NCBI GenBank assembly: GCA_903879705.1
Contig: CAIRMO010000096.1
Coordinates: 1-40,353 of the forward strand
DNA length: 40,353 bases
Direction: 5' to 3'
Source of the DNA: an uncultured Candidatus Competibacteraceae bacterium
GTDB taxonomy: Bacteria; Pseudomonadota; Gammaproteobacteria; Competibacterales; Competibacteraceae
A model generated the notes under the pieces. It was not told the origin of the DNA, did not search any database, and was given only the letters and a program-made list of their open reading frames with translations. Position numbers and translations under genes: made by a program. Positions within the stretch are counted from its first letter, which is position 1. Each line of letters starts with the position of its first letter. Positions 17,835 through 26,680 of this stretch are shown here, in pieces.

Positions 17835-19255
17835 TCGTGCCGGTCATCCTGTCTGGTGGCAGCGGCAGCCGGTTGTGGCCGCTGTCGCGCGAGACCCATC
17901 CCAAGCAGTTTCTGCCGCTGGCGGATCAGGACACCCTGTTGCAAAACACCGCCTTGCGAGTCGCCGGGTTGATCGATGTGGCGCCGCTGCTGGTGGTGTG
18001 CAATCAGGAACACCGGTTCATGGTCGCCGAGCAGTTACGGGCGGTGGGTATACAACCGGCGGCGGTGATGCTGGAGCCGGTGGGTCGCAACACCGGACCG
18101 GCAGTAGCGGTCGCGGCGTTGTACGCCCAGCGTGACGGGGCCGATCCGGTGCTGCTAATCCTGCCGGCGGATCACGTCATTGCCGATGCCGCCGGCTTTT
18201 GCGCTGCGGTAGCGCAAGCCGCGCCCTCTGCCGAACAGGGGCGGCTGGTGACCTTCGGCATTGTGCCAACCGCACCGGAGACCGGTTATGGCTACATCAA
18301 GGCCGGCGCACCGCTGGATGATTCCGGCTCCGGGGTCAGCGTGGTGGAGCGCTTTGTCGAAAAGCCCGATCTAGCGACTGCCCAGCGCTATCTGGACACC
18401 GGCCATTATTATTGGAACAGCGGCATATTCCTGTTCCGCGCCTCGGCGTTTCTGGCCGAACTGGAGCGGCTGGCCCCGGCGATGCTGGCGGCCTGTCAGC
18501 AGGCGCTGGCGGCGGCAGGACCGACCGAGCGGGGTTTCCTGTGGCTAAACCATGAGGCGTTCGCTGCCGGTCCGGGTGACTCCATCGACTACGCGGTGAT
18601 GGAGAAAACGGCTCAGGCGGTGGTCATGCCGCTGGCAGTGGGCTGGAACGACGTGGGTTCCTGGGCAGCGCTGTGGGAGATCGGCGCACACGATCGCGAC
18701 GGCAACATCAGCCGTGGCGATGTGATCGCGGTCGATACGCACGATACCTATGTGGACGCCACCAGCCGGTTGGTGGCGACAGTGGGCGTGGAGAATCTGG
18801 TCGTGGTCGAGACCGCTGACGCGGTGCTGGTCGCCAGCAAGGAGCGGGTACAGGATGTCAAGGCGGTCGTGGATCGGCTCAAGGCCAGTCAGCGCCCGGA
18901 AGGCCGCAATCATCGCCAGGTCTACCGGCCCTGGGGGAGTTATGACCTGGTGGATCGCGCTGCCCGCTTTCAGGTCAAGCGCATTACCGTGACTCCCGGC
19001 GCGAGCCTGTCCTCGCAGATGCACCACCACCGCGCCGAACACTGGGTGGTAGTTCGTGGCGTCGCCCGGGTCACTCGTGGGGAAGAAACCTTCCTGCTGA
19101 CCGAAAACCAGTCGACCTACATCCCGGTCGGGGTTCGCCACCGGCTGGAAAATCCCGGCAAGATTCCGCTGGAAATCGTTGAGGTGCAGTCGGGCAGTTA
19201 TCTGGGCGAGGATGACATCGTGCGTTACGACGATGCCTATGGGCGGGAGCGGTGA
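17831..19255 (+). CDS. manC: Mannose-1-phosphate guanylyltransferase / mannose-6-phosphate isomerase
   Basis: A 474-residue bifunctional enzyme of the ManC/AlgA type, making GDP-mannose. The N-terminal nucleotidyltransferase part has [20 protein letters not shown] and KQFLPL, later the active-site stretch [14 protein letters not shown]. The C-terminal cupin is the type II phosphomannose isomerase with [19 protein letters not shown] and the metal-binding histidines. The length fits the fused form. The start at 17831 overlaps ugd by ATGA; a longer frame opening at 17627 lies inside ugd and is rejected. No phosphomannomutase gene is adjacent. Confidence 0.94.
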   Translation: MIVPVILSGGSGSRLWPLSRETHPKQFLPLADQDTLLQNTALRVAGLIDVAPLLVVCNQEHRFMVAEQLRAVGIQPAAVMLEPVGRNTGPAVAVAALYAQRDGADPVLLILPADHVIADAAGFCAAVAQAAPSAEQGRLVTFGIVPTAPETGYGYIKAGAPLDDSGSGVSVVERFVEKPDLATAQRYLDTGHYYWNSGIFLFRASAFLAELERLAPAMLAACQQALAAAGPTERGFLWLNHEAFAAGPGDSIDYAVMEKTAQAVVMPLAVGWNDVGSWAALWEIGAHDRDGNISRGDVIAVDTHDTYVDATSRLVATVGVENLVVVETADAVLVASKERVQDVKAVVDRLKASQRPEGRNHRQVYRPWGSYDLVDRAARFQVKRITVTPGASLSSQMHHHRAEHWVVVRGVARVTRGEETFLLTENQSTYIPVGVRHRLENPGKIPLEIVEVQSGSYLGEDDIVRYDDAYGRER

Positions 19256-19270
19256 AGATTCAGGCGGTCA

Positions 19271-19747
19271 TCAGGAGCGGCGACGGTTAATCGCCGCCCG
19301 CGCCAGTCGATCCACCCGCTCATTGTCGCGATGGCCGCTGTGGCCACGCACCCATTGCCATTTGACCTGGTGTGGGGCCAGCGCCGCTTCCAGCCGTTGC
19401 CATAAATCCACGTTCTTAACCGGTTGCCGGTCGGCGGTTTTCCAGCCGCGCCGTTTCCACCCCGCCAGCCATTCAGTCATTCCCTTCATCACATACTGGC
19501 TGTCGGTGTAAATCTGCACCTGTGCGGGTCGCTCTAATGCTTCCAATCCATGGATAGCTGCCAACATTTCCATCCGGTTGTTGGTCGTCGCCGGTTCGCC
19601 GCCGGACAATTCCTTTTCATGGGTTCCACAGCGCAGCAGCGCCCCCCAGCCGCCGGGGCCGGGGTTACCCGAACAGGCACCGTCGGTAAACAGAAGCACC
19701 TGGTTTTGCTCGGCATCGGGTTGTTCGGTAGCACGGCTATCGTTCAA
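19271..19747 (-). CDS. rnhA: Ribonuclease HI
   Basis: RNase HI cuts the RNA strand of RNA-DNA hybrids. From TTG 19747 the protein has 158 residues, close to E. coli (155). The four carboxylates are visible: Asp in [17 protein letters not shown], Glu in [10 protein letters not shown], Asp in YTDSQYV and Asp in NERVDRLA, with the catalytic His in GHSGHRDN. No ATG fits; the frame is open upstream, but that sequence is unlike RNase H and contains a repeat. TTG 19747 has GAGG about 10 bases upstream. The gene is convergent with manC and divergent from the topoisomerase-helicase gene. Confidence 0.93.
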   Translation of the reverse strand: MNDSRATEQPDAEQNQVLLFTDGACSGNPGPGGWGALLRCGTHEKELSGGEPATTNNRMEMLAAIHGLEALERPAQVQIYTDSQYVMKGMTEWLAGWKRRGWKTADRQPVKNVDLWQRLEAALAPHQVKWQWVRGHSGHRDNERVDRLARAAINRRRS

Positions 19748-19834
19748 GAGAATAAGCCTCGATGTTCTCCGTGTGAAAGGAAGGCGATCAGATAAATCGC
19801 TCGCTGTCGTCAGTGTTTTACCGCTGTACTCTAA

Positions 19835-19870
19835 CCTTCTCCCCCTCCCCCGTAAAATCAGGAGAGGGGA
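19835..19870. repeat. Palindromic repeat between rnhA and the topoisomerase gene
   Basis: A C-rich run (CTTCTCCCCCTCCCCCG) is followed by a G-rich run (GGAGAGGGGA) after a short AT-rich spacer, forming an imperfect hairpin. It resembles the short palindrome seen inside the neighbouring gene at 20572, so both may belong to one dispersed family. Confidence 0.45.
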
Positions 19871-19900
19871 CCGAACGCTTACGACCGAGGCAATAAGCAG

Positions 19901-22900
19901 ATGAGCATTGCGGTTATCGCCGAAAAACCCGCCGTCGCCCGCGACATCGCTAAAACGCTGGGCGCCCGCCAGCGTGGCGATGGTTTTTTGCACGGCAACG
20001 GTTATGTGGTGACTTGGGCGATTGGACATCTGGTGCGGTTGGCTGAACCCCATGAAATTGATCCGGCCTGGAAACGCTGGCGGCGCGAGTTGCTGCCGAT
20101 GGTGCCGGAATGCTGGCCGCTGCGGGTGAGCGACAGCACCCGCGACCAGTTTGAAGCGGTGCGCCGCATTCTTAATGACGATAGCATTGACCGGGTGGTT
20201 TGCGCGACTGATGCCGGGCGCGAAGGTGAATTGATTTTCCGCTATCTCTACGAAGCCGCCGGGTGTCGTAAACCCTTTAGCCGGCTGTGGATTTCTTCGC
20301 TGACCCCGGACGCGATCCGCTTGGGTTTCCAGAAATTGCGCGACGGCTCCGAGTTCGATCCATTAGCGGCGGCGGCGCGGGGTCGCAGTCAAGCGGACTG
20401 GCTGGTGGGGATGAATCTGTCGCGGGCTTATACCTTGGCCTGTGGCCATTTTGGCGATGAGGTGTTGTCGGTCGGACGGGTGCAAACGCCGACCTTGGCG
20501 ATGGTGGTGGAGCGTGATCTGGCGATCCGCGCCTTTGTGACCGAGGATTATCGGGAAGTCGTTGCGAGCTTTACTCCCCTTTCCCCCAACCCCTCTCCCG
20601 CACGCGGGCAAGGGGAGAAAGCAGCAGGGAAGGAGCTACTGCGTTATCAGGGCGTCTGGTTTCGCGGCGAGCGCCCGGAACCCAAGGCCAAGCGCCTGCC
20701 TGCCGATGGGGAAGAAGCCGCCCGGATCGTGGCCCGCGCCCCATCCGGTCAGGCCGCGATTGAATCCCGCGTCGCCGAAACCCGCCGCGCCCCGCCGCCG
20801 TTGCTATATGACCTCACCGAATTACAGCGCCATGCTAACCGGCTATATGGCTTCAGCGCTCACACCACGCTCGATCTCGCCCAAAAGCTGTATGAGCAGC
20901 ACAAGCTCATCAGCTATCCGCGCACCGACAGCCGCCATTTGTCAGCATCGGTAGCGGCAACGCTGGGGGCAGTGGTCGCGGCGATTGAGGAACCCTACCG
21001 GGATCGACTGGCGCCAACCACGGGTCAGCGGCCATTGCCCAGCCGGTTCGTAGACGATGCCAAGGTCACCGATCATCACGCCATTATTCCAACGCCGGTC
21101 ATGGCCCGTGCCGGGTTGGCCGGTGATGAAAAGAAGCTTTACGACCTGATTTGTCGGCGCGTGCTGATGGCTTGGCACGACGATCATATCTGGGCAGTGA
21201 CCACTTTAATCACCGCAATCACGGGTCGGGAAGCGGAGGGAACCACCCTGGTTGACCGTTACCACAGCAGCGGCACGGCGGTGGAGCAGATCGGCTGGAA
21301 GGTTCTGGAAATCGGCGCGGAGCAAAATTCTCCCCAATCTCCCGTTGCCAAAGGGGGGAGTCCCGCCAAAGCACCCAGCAAGCGCAAGACTAAAACGGCT
21401 GCGGCTGAGGGTTCTGCCGGCGATGACGCCGAGCAAAGTTTGCCGCCGGGCTTGACTATTGGTCAGGCGCAGCGGGTGCTGGAAGCCCGCGCCATGGCCA
21501 AGCAGACCCGGCCCCCGCCGCGGTTGACCGAGGCAACGCTGCTGACGGCGATGGAAACCGCCGGGCGGCATCTGGAGGACAAGGAACTGTCGGCGGCCAT
21601 GAAGGACAGTGGCCTGGGTACGCCGGCCACCCGCGCCGACACCATCGAAACCCTGCTCAAGCGCCAGTACATGACCCGCGACGGCAAGGCGCTGAACGCG
21701 ACCGAGCGCGGTATTCGGTTGATTCAGGCGGTGCAGACCCAAATCAAGAGTCCGCAACTGACCGGCGAATGGGAGGCGCGGCTCAAGCGGATTCAGCGCG
21801 GGGAGGGTGATTTGGCCGGATTCATGGCCGATATTGCAACCTTCGTGCAGCAGGCGGTGGCGCTGGCGTTTAGTGCGCCGGTTCCGCCGCCGGTGGTTAG
21901 CGTCATTGCCCCGGAAATAGCTGCCGCGTCCCGCCGGGAACCGGTTGCCGGCGATCGTCTCCTGGAGCTGTTGCAAAACGAATTCCGGTTGCCGACGTTC
22001 CGGCCTCATCAGGAGCAGGTTTGTCGCACCGTGACCGAGGGCCGCGACGTGTTGCTGGTGATGCCGACCGGTGCCGGTAAATCGCTCTGTTTTCAGTTGC
22101 CCGGCCTGGCTCGTGCGGGAACCACCCTGGTCGTTTCGCCGCTGATCGCGCTGATGGAAGATCAGGTCGCCAAGCTCTGCGAACTCGGTCTGCGGGCCGA
22201 GCGGATTCATTCCGGGCGGGATCGGGCCGCCTCGCGCCAGGTCTGCGTCGAGTATTTGCAGGGAAATCTGGATTATCTGTTCATCGCCCCGGAGCGGTTG
22301 AGCGTGCCGGGTTTTCCCGAAATGCTGGCCAAGCGCAAACCGGTGCTGATTGCGGTGGACGAGGCGCATTGCATCTCGCAATGGGGCCACGATTTCCGCC
22401 CCGATTACCGGATGCTGGGCCGACATTTGCCGCTGTTGCGACCCGCGCCGGTAATCGCCCTGACCGCGACCGCGACGGTGCAGGTGCAGGATGACATTGT
22501 CGGGCAAATCGGCATGGGCCAGGTCAACCGCTACATTCACGGGTTCCGCCGACCCAATCTGGCAGTAGAAACGGTGGAGACCAAACGGGGACCGGATCGG
22601 CATGAAGCGGTGCAGCGGATTCTGGCCGATCCGGGCCGGCGTCCCGCTATTGTCTACGCCCCGACCCGCAAGGAGACCGAGGCGCTGGCGCTGGAATTAG
22701 CGACCGCTTATCCGACCGCCGCCTATCACGCCGGCATGGATCCGCTGAATCGTGAACGGGTGCAGGGCGGGTTCAACGCCAGCCGGTTGCAGGTGATCGT
22801 CGCCACGATTGCGTTTGGGATGGGCATCGACAAGCCTGACATTCGCACCGTGATTCATACCGCCTTGCCGGGCAGCGTCGCGGGCTATTACCAGGAAATT

Positions 22901-23710
22901 GGCCGGGCCGGGCGTGACGGTCAGCCCGCCCGCGTCATTCTGTTGTATTCCTACGCCGATTTATGCATGCACGAGTTTTTTCATCAGCGCGACTATCCTG
23001 ACCCTGAGCGATTGGCGCGGATTTTCGCGGCGTTGAACGTCGATCCGCAACCCAAAGCGGTGTTGCGCGACTGGCTGGCGATGGATCCGGATGAGTTTGA
23101 CGCGGCAGTGGATAAGCTGCTGGTGCATGGCGGCGCTCAGCGGGACTTTGAGAACAATCTCAGCCGGGGCGAAGACGGTTGGCGACAGCCCTATCAGCAA
23201 CAGAGCGAGCATAAGCTGCGCGAACCCCGGCAGATGCTCGAATTCGCCGACCGGGCGACCGGGTGCCGGATGGTGCGGTTGGTGCGGCATTTTGGCGACC
23301 GCGATGATGATCAGCCCTGTGGGATTTGCGATGTGTGCGCGCCACAGGCCACTATCGCCCGCTACACGCGCCGCTTGACCCGCGCCGAAAGCCAATGGAT
23401 CTTGCAAGTATTGGACGGATTGCGTCAGCGGGAAGGGCAAACCCCCCGCCAATTGTGCGAACGATTGGCCGAGGGACTCGCGGATCGGCGCAGCGGCGAG
23501 CGGTTGCTGGAAGCGATGGCCGGGGCTGGACTGGTCGAGTTACGCGATGATGCGTTCAGCAAGGACGGCAAGGTGATTGCCTTCCGGCGGGTTCACCTTA
23601 CCGAAGCCGGGCGCAAGGCCGGGATTGGCGAGCTAGGGACGGTGCGGTTGACCGAGAAAGCGGCCGTGTTGACTGCGCCGGTGCGCAAGCGGCCCGTGGG
23701 AAAAACCTGA
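19901..23710 (+). CDS. Topoisomerase III - RecQ helicase fusion protein
   Basis: A 1269-residue protein uniting two enzymes normally encoded apart. Residues 1-655 are a TopB-like type IA topoisomerase: Toprim residues Glu8 (IAEKP) and ATDAGREGE (102-110), the catalytic Tyr339 in [12 protein letters not shown], and the later [13 protein letters not shown]. After a proline-rich linker (about 656-685), residues 686-1150 are a RecQ-type helicase: FRPHQ, Walker A PTGAGKS (722-728), DEAH (820-823), the aromatic-rich loop [12 protein letters not shown], motif [13 protein letters not shown] and the RecQ zinc cluster Cys1122, Cys1140, Cys1143, Cys1146. A winged-helix region follows; no HRDC domain is seen. 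RecQ and Top3 jointly unlink double Holliday junctions, so the fusion likely acts as one decatenation machine. GAGG lies 10 bases before the ATG. Two repeat-derived inserts lie inside the topoisomerase part. Confidence 0.93.
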   Translation: MSIAVIAEKPAVARDIAKTLGARQRGDGFLHGNGYVVTWAIGHLVRLAEPHEIDPAWKRWRRELLPMVPECWPLRVSDSTRDQFEAVRRILNDDSIDRVVCATDAGREGELIFRYLYEAAGCRKPFSRLWISSLTPDAIRLGFQKLRDGSEFDPLAAAARGRSQADWLVGMNLSRAYTLACGHFGDEVLSVGRVQTPTLAMVVERDLAIRAFVTEDYREVVASFTPLSPNPSPARGQGEKAAGKELLRYQGVWFRGERPEPKAKRLPADGEEAARIVARAPSGQAAIESRVAETRRAPPPLLYDLTELQRHANRLYGFSAHTTLDLAQKLYEQHKLISYPRTDSRHLSASVAATLGAVVAAIEEPYRDRLAPTTGQRPLPSRFVDDAKVTDHHAIIPTPVMARAGLAGDEKKLYDLICRRVLMAWHDDHIWAVTTLITAITGREAEGTTLVDRYHSSGTAVEQIGWKVLEIGAEQNSPQSPVAKGGSPAKAPSKRKTKTAAAEGSAGDDAEQSLPPGLTIGQAQRVLEARAMAKQTRPPPRLTEATLLTAMETAGRHLEDKELSAAMKDSGLGTPATRADTIETLLKRQYMTRDGKALNATERGIRLIQAVQTQIKSPQLTGEWEARLKRIQRGEGDLAGFMADIATFVQQAVALAFSAPVPPPVVSVIAPEIAAASRREPVAGDRLLELLQNEFRLPTFRPHQEQVCRTVTEGRDVLLVMPTGAGKSLCFQLPGLARAGTTLVVSPLIALMEDQVAKLCELGLRAERIHSGRDRAASRQVCVEYLQGNLDYLFIAPERLSVPGFPEMLAKRKPVLIAVDEAHCISQWGHDFRPDYRMLGRHLPLLRPAPVIALTATATVQVQDDIVGQIGMGQVNRYIHGFRRPNLAVETVETKRGPDRHEAVQRILADPGRRPAIVYAPTRKETEALALELATAYPTAAYHAGMDPLNRERVQGGFNASRLQVIVATIAFGMGIDKPDIRTVIHTALPGSVAGYYQEIGRAGRDGQPARVILLYSYADLCMHEFFHQRDYPDPERLARIFAALNVDPQPKAVLRDWLAMDPDEFDAAVDKLLVHGGAQRDFENNLSRGEDGWRQPYQQQSEHKLREPRQMLEFADRATGCRMVRLVRHFGDRDDDQPCGICDVCAPQATIARYTRRLTRAESQWILQVLDGLRQREGQTPRQLCERLAEGLADRRSGERLLEAMAGAGLVELRDDAFSKDGKVIAFRRVHLTEAGRKAGIGELGTVRLTEKAAVLTAPVRKRPVGKT
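20572..20628. repeat. Palindromic repeat read in frame inside the topoisomerase domain
   Basis: The segment has CCCCTCTCCCGC, ACGCGGGCAAGGGGAG and surrounding C-rich and purine-rich tracts, a typical intergenic palindrome of proteobacteria. Here it is translated as residues about 225-244 ([18 protein letters not shown]). The residues flanking it (EVVASFTP and [10 protein letters not shown]) read on as one topoisomerase domain, so the insert is tolerated, probably as a surface loop. Confidence 0.65.
21326..21367. repeat. Second in-frame palindromic repeat in the topoisomerase domain
   Basis: TCTCCCCAATCTCCC followed by GTTGCCAAAGGGGGGAG is a C-run/G-run palindrome of the kind usually found between genes. 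It is translated as [15 protein letters not shown] (about residues 476-490), followed by a lysine- and alanine-rich stretch, between the topoisomerase segments at 462-470 and 512 onward. Confidence 0.5.
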
Positions 23711-24154
23711 ATGGCGGTGATAGCCGTTACCGTTGCGCGTCGGCAATTCCCATTTCACCGCGAATAAATTGAGAGGCGGGGAAGACTCAACGCTCGGGGC
23801 GTAGCGCCCGCTCAGCTATCGTAGAATGAATTGCGGGCGAATGCCGGGCGGGCGGTGAAGATCGGCAATCCAGCGCGGACAGACGGGATTAGAAAGGGGG
23901 CCGGTCATGGGGATTGGCCCGCTTCCTTGAGAGCGAAATCAATCACCCGACGACTCAACCCGATGCCTTGGTATTGCCTGTTTTGCAGTCCCTCTTGGAT
24001 AACGATAGCGCATCCCTGTTTTATAGTTTGAGCCTTAGCAGCCGGACTCAATACGGGCCACTGTGGCACAGTCAATGCCTTGATCAGCGCCACAGCGACC
24101 TGGATCGCAACCGGATCGCCAGCGCGAAGAACCCCGGGATGAATTTGACACCTT
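23711..24154. other. Intergenic region between the fusion gene and metG
   Basis: 444 bases separate two convergent genes. It holds a short GC hairpin (GGGGCG with CGCCC near 23797) and one weak reading frame described separately. I see no RNA gene, no clear terminator with a U-run and no insertion-sequence end. Confidence 0.5.
23905..24093 (-). CDS. Possible small gene or gene remnant downstream of metG
   Basis: A 62-codon minus-strand frame from GTG 24093 to a stop at 23905. Codons upstream in the same frame, back to a stop near the metG end, also look protein-like (HPGVLRAGDPVAIQVAVALI). An ATG overlapping the metG stop as ATGA starts in a different frame (MKGVKFIPG), so a single frameshift would join the two into one protein of about 90 residues. 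It may be a decayed gene. The tail QYQGIGLSRRVIDFALKEAG vaguely recalls an acetyltransferase motif, but that is too weak to name. Confidence 0.25.
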   Translation of the reverse strand: MALIKALTVPQWPVLSPAAKAQTIKQGCAIVIQEGLQNRQYQGIGLSRRVIDFALKEAGQSP

Positions 24155-26188
24155 TCATTTCACGCGCATTCCCGGTTCCGCGCCGCTATCTGGACTGAGC
24201 AGATAAATCCCGCCATTGCCGCCCGCCGCTAATATCATCCCTTCAGAGACACCAAAACGCATTTTACGCGGGGCGAGATTAGCGACCACCACTGTCAACC
24301 GGCCTGGTAAATCTTCTGGCGCATAAGCCGATTTAATCCCGGCGAATACCTGCCGGGTTTCCCCGCCCAAATCCAGTTCCAGCCGCACCAGCTTGTCCGC
24401 GCCCGTCACGGTTTCTGCCTTGACGATTCGCGCTACCCGGAAATCAAGTTTGGTGAAGTCGTCAATGCTAATGATCGGGCTAATCGGATCCATTGCCAAC
24501 GGGCCGGGCGCTTTGACCGGGGTTTCATCGGCGGCGGGAAAACTTTCCCGGGAGTCTTCAATCATCGCGGTAATCTGCGCCATTTCGACGCGCTGCATCA
24601 GTGGCTTGAATTCGGCAATGGCGTGGCCGAGCAACGGATTCGGCCCAGCATCCCAGCGCAGCGGTGGAATTTGCAGGAATTGTTCGACCTGTTCAGCCAA
24701 TCCCGGCAAGACCGGTTTCAGGTACAGAATCAGCAACCGGAACAGATTCAGCCCCATGCTGCACACAGCCTGCACTTCGGCTTCCGCACCCGGTTGTTTC
24801 GCCAGCGTCCACGGCTTTTTCTCATCAATATACTGATTAGCACGATCCGCCAGCGCCATGATTTCGCGCATTGCCCGTCCGAATTCCCGGCCTTCATAAG
24901 CCTGAGTAATCGAATCACCGGCAACGATAAAATCGATATATAGCGCGGGTTCCGCTAACTGTTCCGCCAATTTGCCATTAAACCGGCGGGTAATAAAACC
25001 GGCACTTCGACTGGCGATATTCACGAGTTTTCCGACCAGATCACTATTGACCCGGTGCAGAAAATCATCGAAATTCAAATCGAGATCATCGATCCCGTCA
25101 TTGAGCTTGGTGGCGAAATAATAGCGCAGATATTCCGGGTGCAAGTGCTGGAGATAGGTGCGGGCTTTAATGAACGTGCCGCGTGATTTCGACATCTTCT
25201 GGCCGTCCACGGTCAGAAAGCCGTGGCAATGCACCGCCGTCGGTTTACGAAACCCGGCCCCGGTGAGTTCTGCCGGCCAGAACAGGATGTGGAAATAGGC
25301 AATGTCCTTGCCGATGAAGTGATACACCTCGGCGGTGCTGTCAGGACTCCAGAAATCAGCAAACTTCAGCCCGGTGCGGTCACAATAATTCTGAAAACTG
25401 GCCATATAACCAATCGGCGCATCCAGCCAGACATAAAAATACTTGCCGGGCGCGTCGGGAATTTCAAATCCCCAATACGGCGCATCGCGGGAAATATCCC
25501 ATTCCTGCAAACCCGCCTCGAACCATTCATTGAGCTTGTTCGCCATTTGCAACTGAACCGGCCCACTCACAATCCACTCTTTCAGCATCGCCTCGAAATC
25601 AGCCAGCTTGAAAAACAGGTGCAGCGATTCCTTGAGAACCGGGGTTGCACCAGAGATGACTGAACGGGGATTCTTCAAATCGGTCGGCGAATATGTCGCG
25701 CCGCAATGCTCGCAACTGTCGCCGTATTGATCGGCGGCATTGCAGCGCGGACAGTCGCCCTTGATAAACCGATCCGGCAGAAACATCTGCTTTTCCGGAT
25801 CATAGGCCTGAGTAATCACCCGGCGACTGATATGACCGGCGGCATTCAGGCGGTTATAAATCAATTCCGCGTAATGGCGGTTTTCCGGGGAATGGGTCGA
25901 ATAATAGTTATCGAACTCAATCAGAAAATGGGCAAAATCGGCGCGATGCTGCTGCCAGACTTGATCGATCAACTGTTCCGGGCTGAGACCATCCTGTTCG
26001 GCGCGGAGCATGATCGGGGTGCCGTGGGCGTCATCGGCACAAAGGTAATAGCACTCGTGACCACGCAACTTCTGGAATCGCACCCAGATGTCGGTCTGGA
26101 TGTATTCGACCAGATGGCCGATGTGGATCGGGCCGTTGGCGTAGGGCAGGGCGCTGGTGACAAGGATGCGGCGGGCGGGATCGGTCAT
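24155..26188 (-). CDS. metG: Methionyl-tRNA synthetase
   Basis: MetG charges tRNA-Met. The protein has 677 residues, the length of E. coli MetG. The class I HIGH motif appears as [10 protein letters not shown] near residue 20, the zinc knuckle as CPRC and CEHC (about 145-163), and the KMSKS motif as [10 protein letters not shown]. The C-terminal 110 residues form the EMAPII/OB tRNA-binding domain with DFRVARIV and [15 protein letters not shown]. The gene faces away from apbC and dcd, a neighbourhood kept in other Gammaproteobacteria such as Pseudomonas, but here a 3.5-kb exopolysaccharide gene lies in between. Confidence 0.96.
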   Translation of the reverse strand: MTDPARRILVTSALPYANGPIHIGHLVEYIQTDIWVRFQKLRGHECYYLCADDAHGTPIMLRAEQDGLSPEQLIDQVWQQHRADFAHFLIEFDNYYSTHSPENRHYAELIYNRLNAAGHISRRVITQAYDPEKQMFLPDRFIKGDCPRCNAADQYGDSCEHCGATYSPTDLKNPRSVISGATPVLKESLHLFFKLADFEAMLKEWIVSGPVQLQMANKLNEWFEAGLQEWDISRDAPYWGFEIPDAPGKYFYVWLDAPIGYMASFQNYCDRTGLKFADFWSPDSTAEVYHFIGKDIAYFHILFWPAELTGAGFRKPTAVHCHGFLTVDGQKMSKSRGTFIKARTYLQHLHPEYLRYYFATKLNDGIDDLDLNFDDFLHRVNSDLVGKLVNIASRSAGFITRRFNGKLAEQLAEPALYIDFIVAGDSITQAYEGREFGRAMREIMALADRANQYIDEKKPWTLAKQPGAEAEVQAVCSMGLNLFRLLILYLKPVLPGLAEQVEQFLQIPPLRWDAGPNPLLGHAIAEFKPLMQRVEMAQITAMIEDSRESFPAADETPVKAPGPLAMDPISPIISIDDFTKLDFRVARIVKAETVTGADKLVRLELDLGGETRQVFAGIKSAYAPEDLPGRLTVVVANLAPRKMRFGVSEGMILAAGGNGGIYLLSPDSGAEPGMRVK

Positions 26189-26321
26189 GGCGGGGCGTCG
26201 TTCGGTCGGAAAGAGGCTTAAATTAGCAGGATTGCGGCGCGACTGTCATCCGCCAGGCGGTGATCAACCCACCTGAACGGAGGCGCAAATGCCGGTTAAA
26301 GCGTGGTTAAAAACTGACGAC

Positions 26322-26350
26322 GTAGCACGGGCAGGATGCCCGTGTGCTAC
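26322..26350. repeat. GTAGCAC-type palindrome
   Basis: GTAGCACGGGCA followed by GGA and TGCCCGTGTGCTAC makes a near-perfect hairpin, of the short repetitive palindrome type. A related palindrome lies at 13435-13490 and the 12-base left arm recurs exactly at 30462-30473. Confidence 0.6.
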
Positions 26351-26536
26351 CTCTGCAACCGGTTTAGGATGCCTGCACGAGCGCCCGTCGCCGCCCAGGA
26401 TGCCTTGGCCGAGGAAATCCGGAGCCAGAATTTTTGCGAGCAGGCGCTGTCTTTGGCACACCAACAGGGCGAGTCGGCGCGGGCGTTGGGCGTGGTTCAT
26501 TGTCGGCTGCTCAAGTACTATCAGCCTTCCTGCCGA

Positions 26537-26635
26537 CAATGCGTCCTTGCCGCCCTGAAACTGGACGCCGCCCGTTCTCAGTGTCTCGCTCAATATTCAG
26601 GATTGCCGATGACTGCGCTCGTCCGCGCCGCATAA
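26537..26635 (+). pseudogene. Relic of the apbC leader and first codons
   Basis: This stretch matches the region before and into apbC (30493-30560). From TGTCTCGCT (26582 and 30520) to the ATG the distance is 27 bases in both copies, and about four of five bases agree by eye, continuing into the coding part: here MTALVRAA then a stop, in apbC MTAITRAAVET. The Shine-Dalgarno AGGA is kept. One 18-base insertion (26556-26573) separates an upstream matching block. The copy is clearly non-functional as apbC. Confidence 0.6.
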
Positions 26636-26680
26636 AAACCCTCTCTCTTGATAAACCCGCCGCGAATCGCTTCCATTCCC

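Larger units (their letters stand above)
26189..26680. other. Intergenic region between metG and the three-module exopolysaccharide gene
   Basis: 492 bases with no gene I can name. It contains a palindrome at 26322-26350 and a relic of the apbC leader at 26537-26635. One plus-strand frame (26336-26635, up to 99 codons) stays open and includes two CxxC-like pairs, but it runs through the palindrome and the apbC relic, so I do not call it a gene. Confidence 0.5.

Noticed and set aside
26336-26635. 99-codon frame with several cysteines upstream of the exopolysaccharide gene
   Set aside because: It begins inside a palindrome, runs across the apbC leader relic and has no ribosome-binding site, so it is probably chance.
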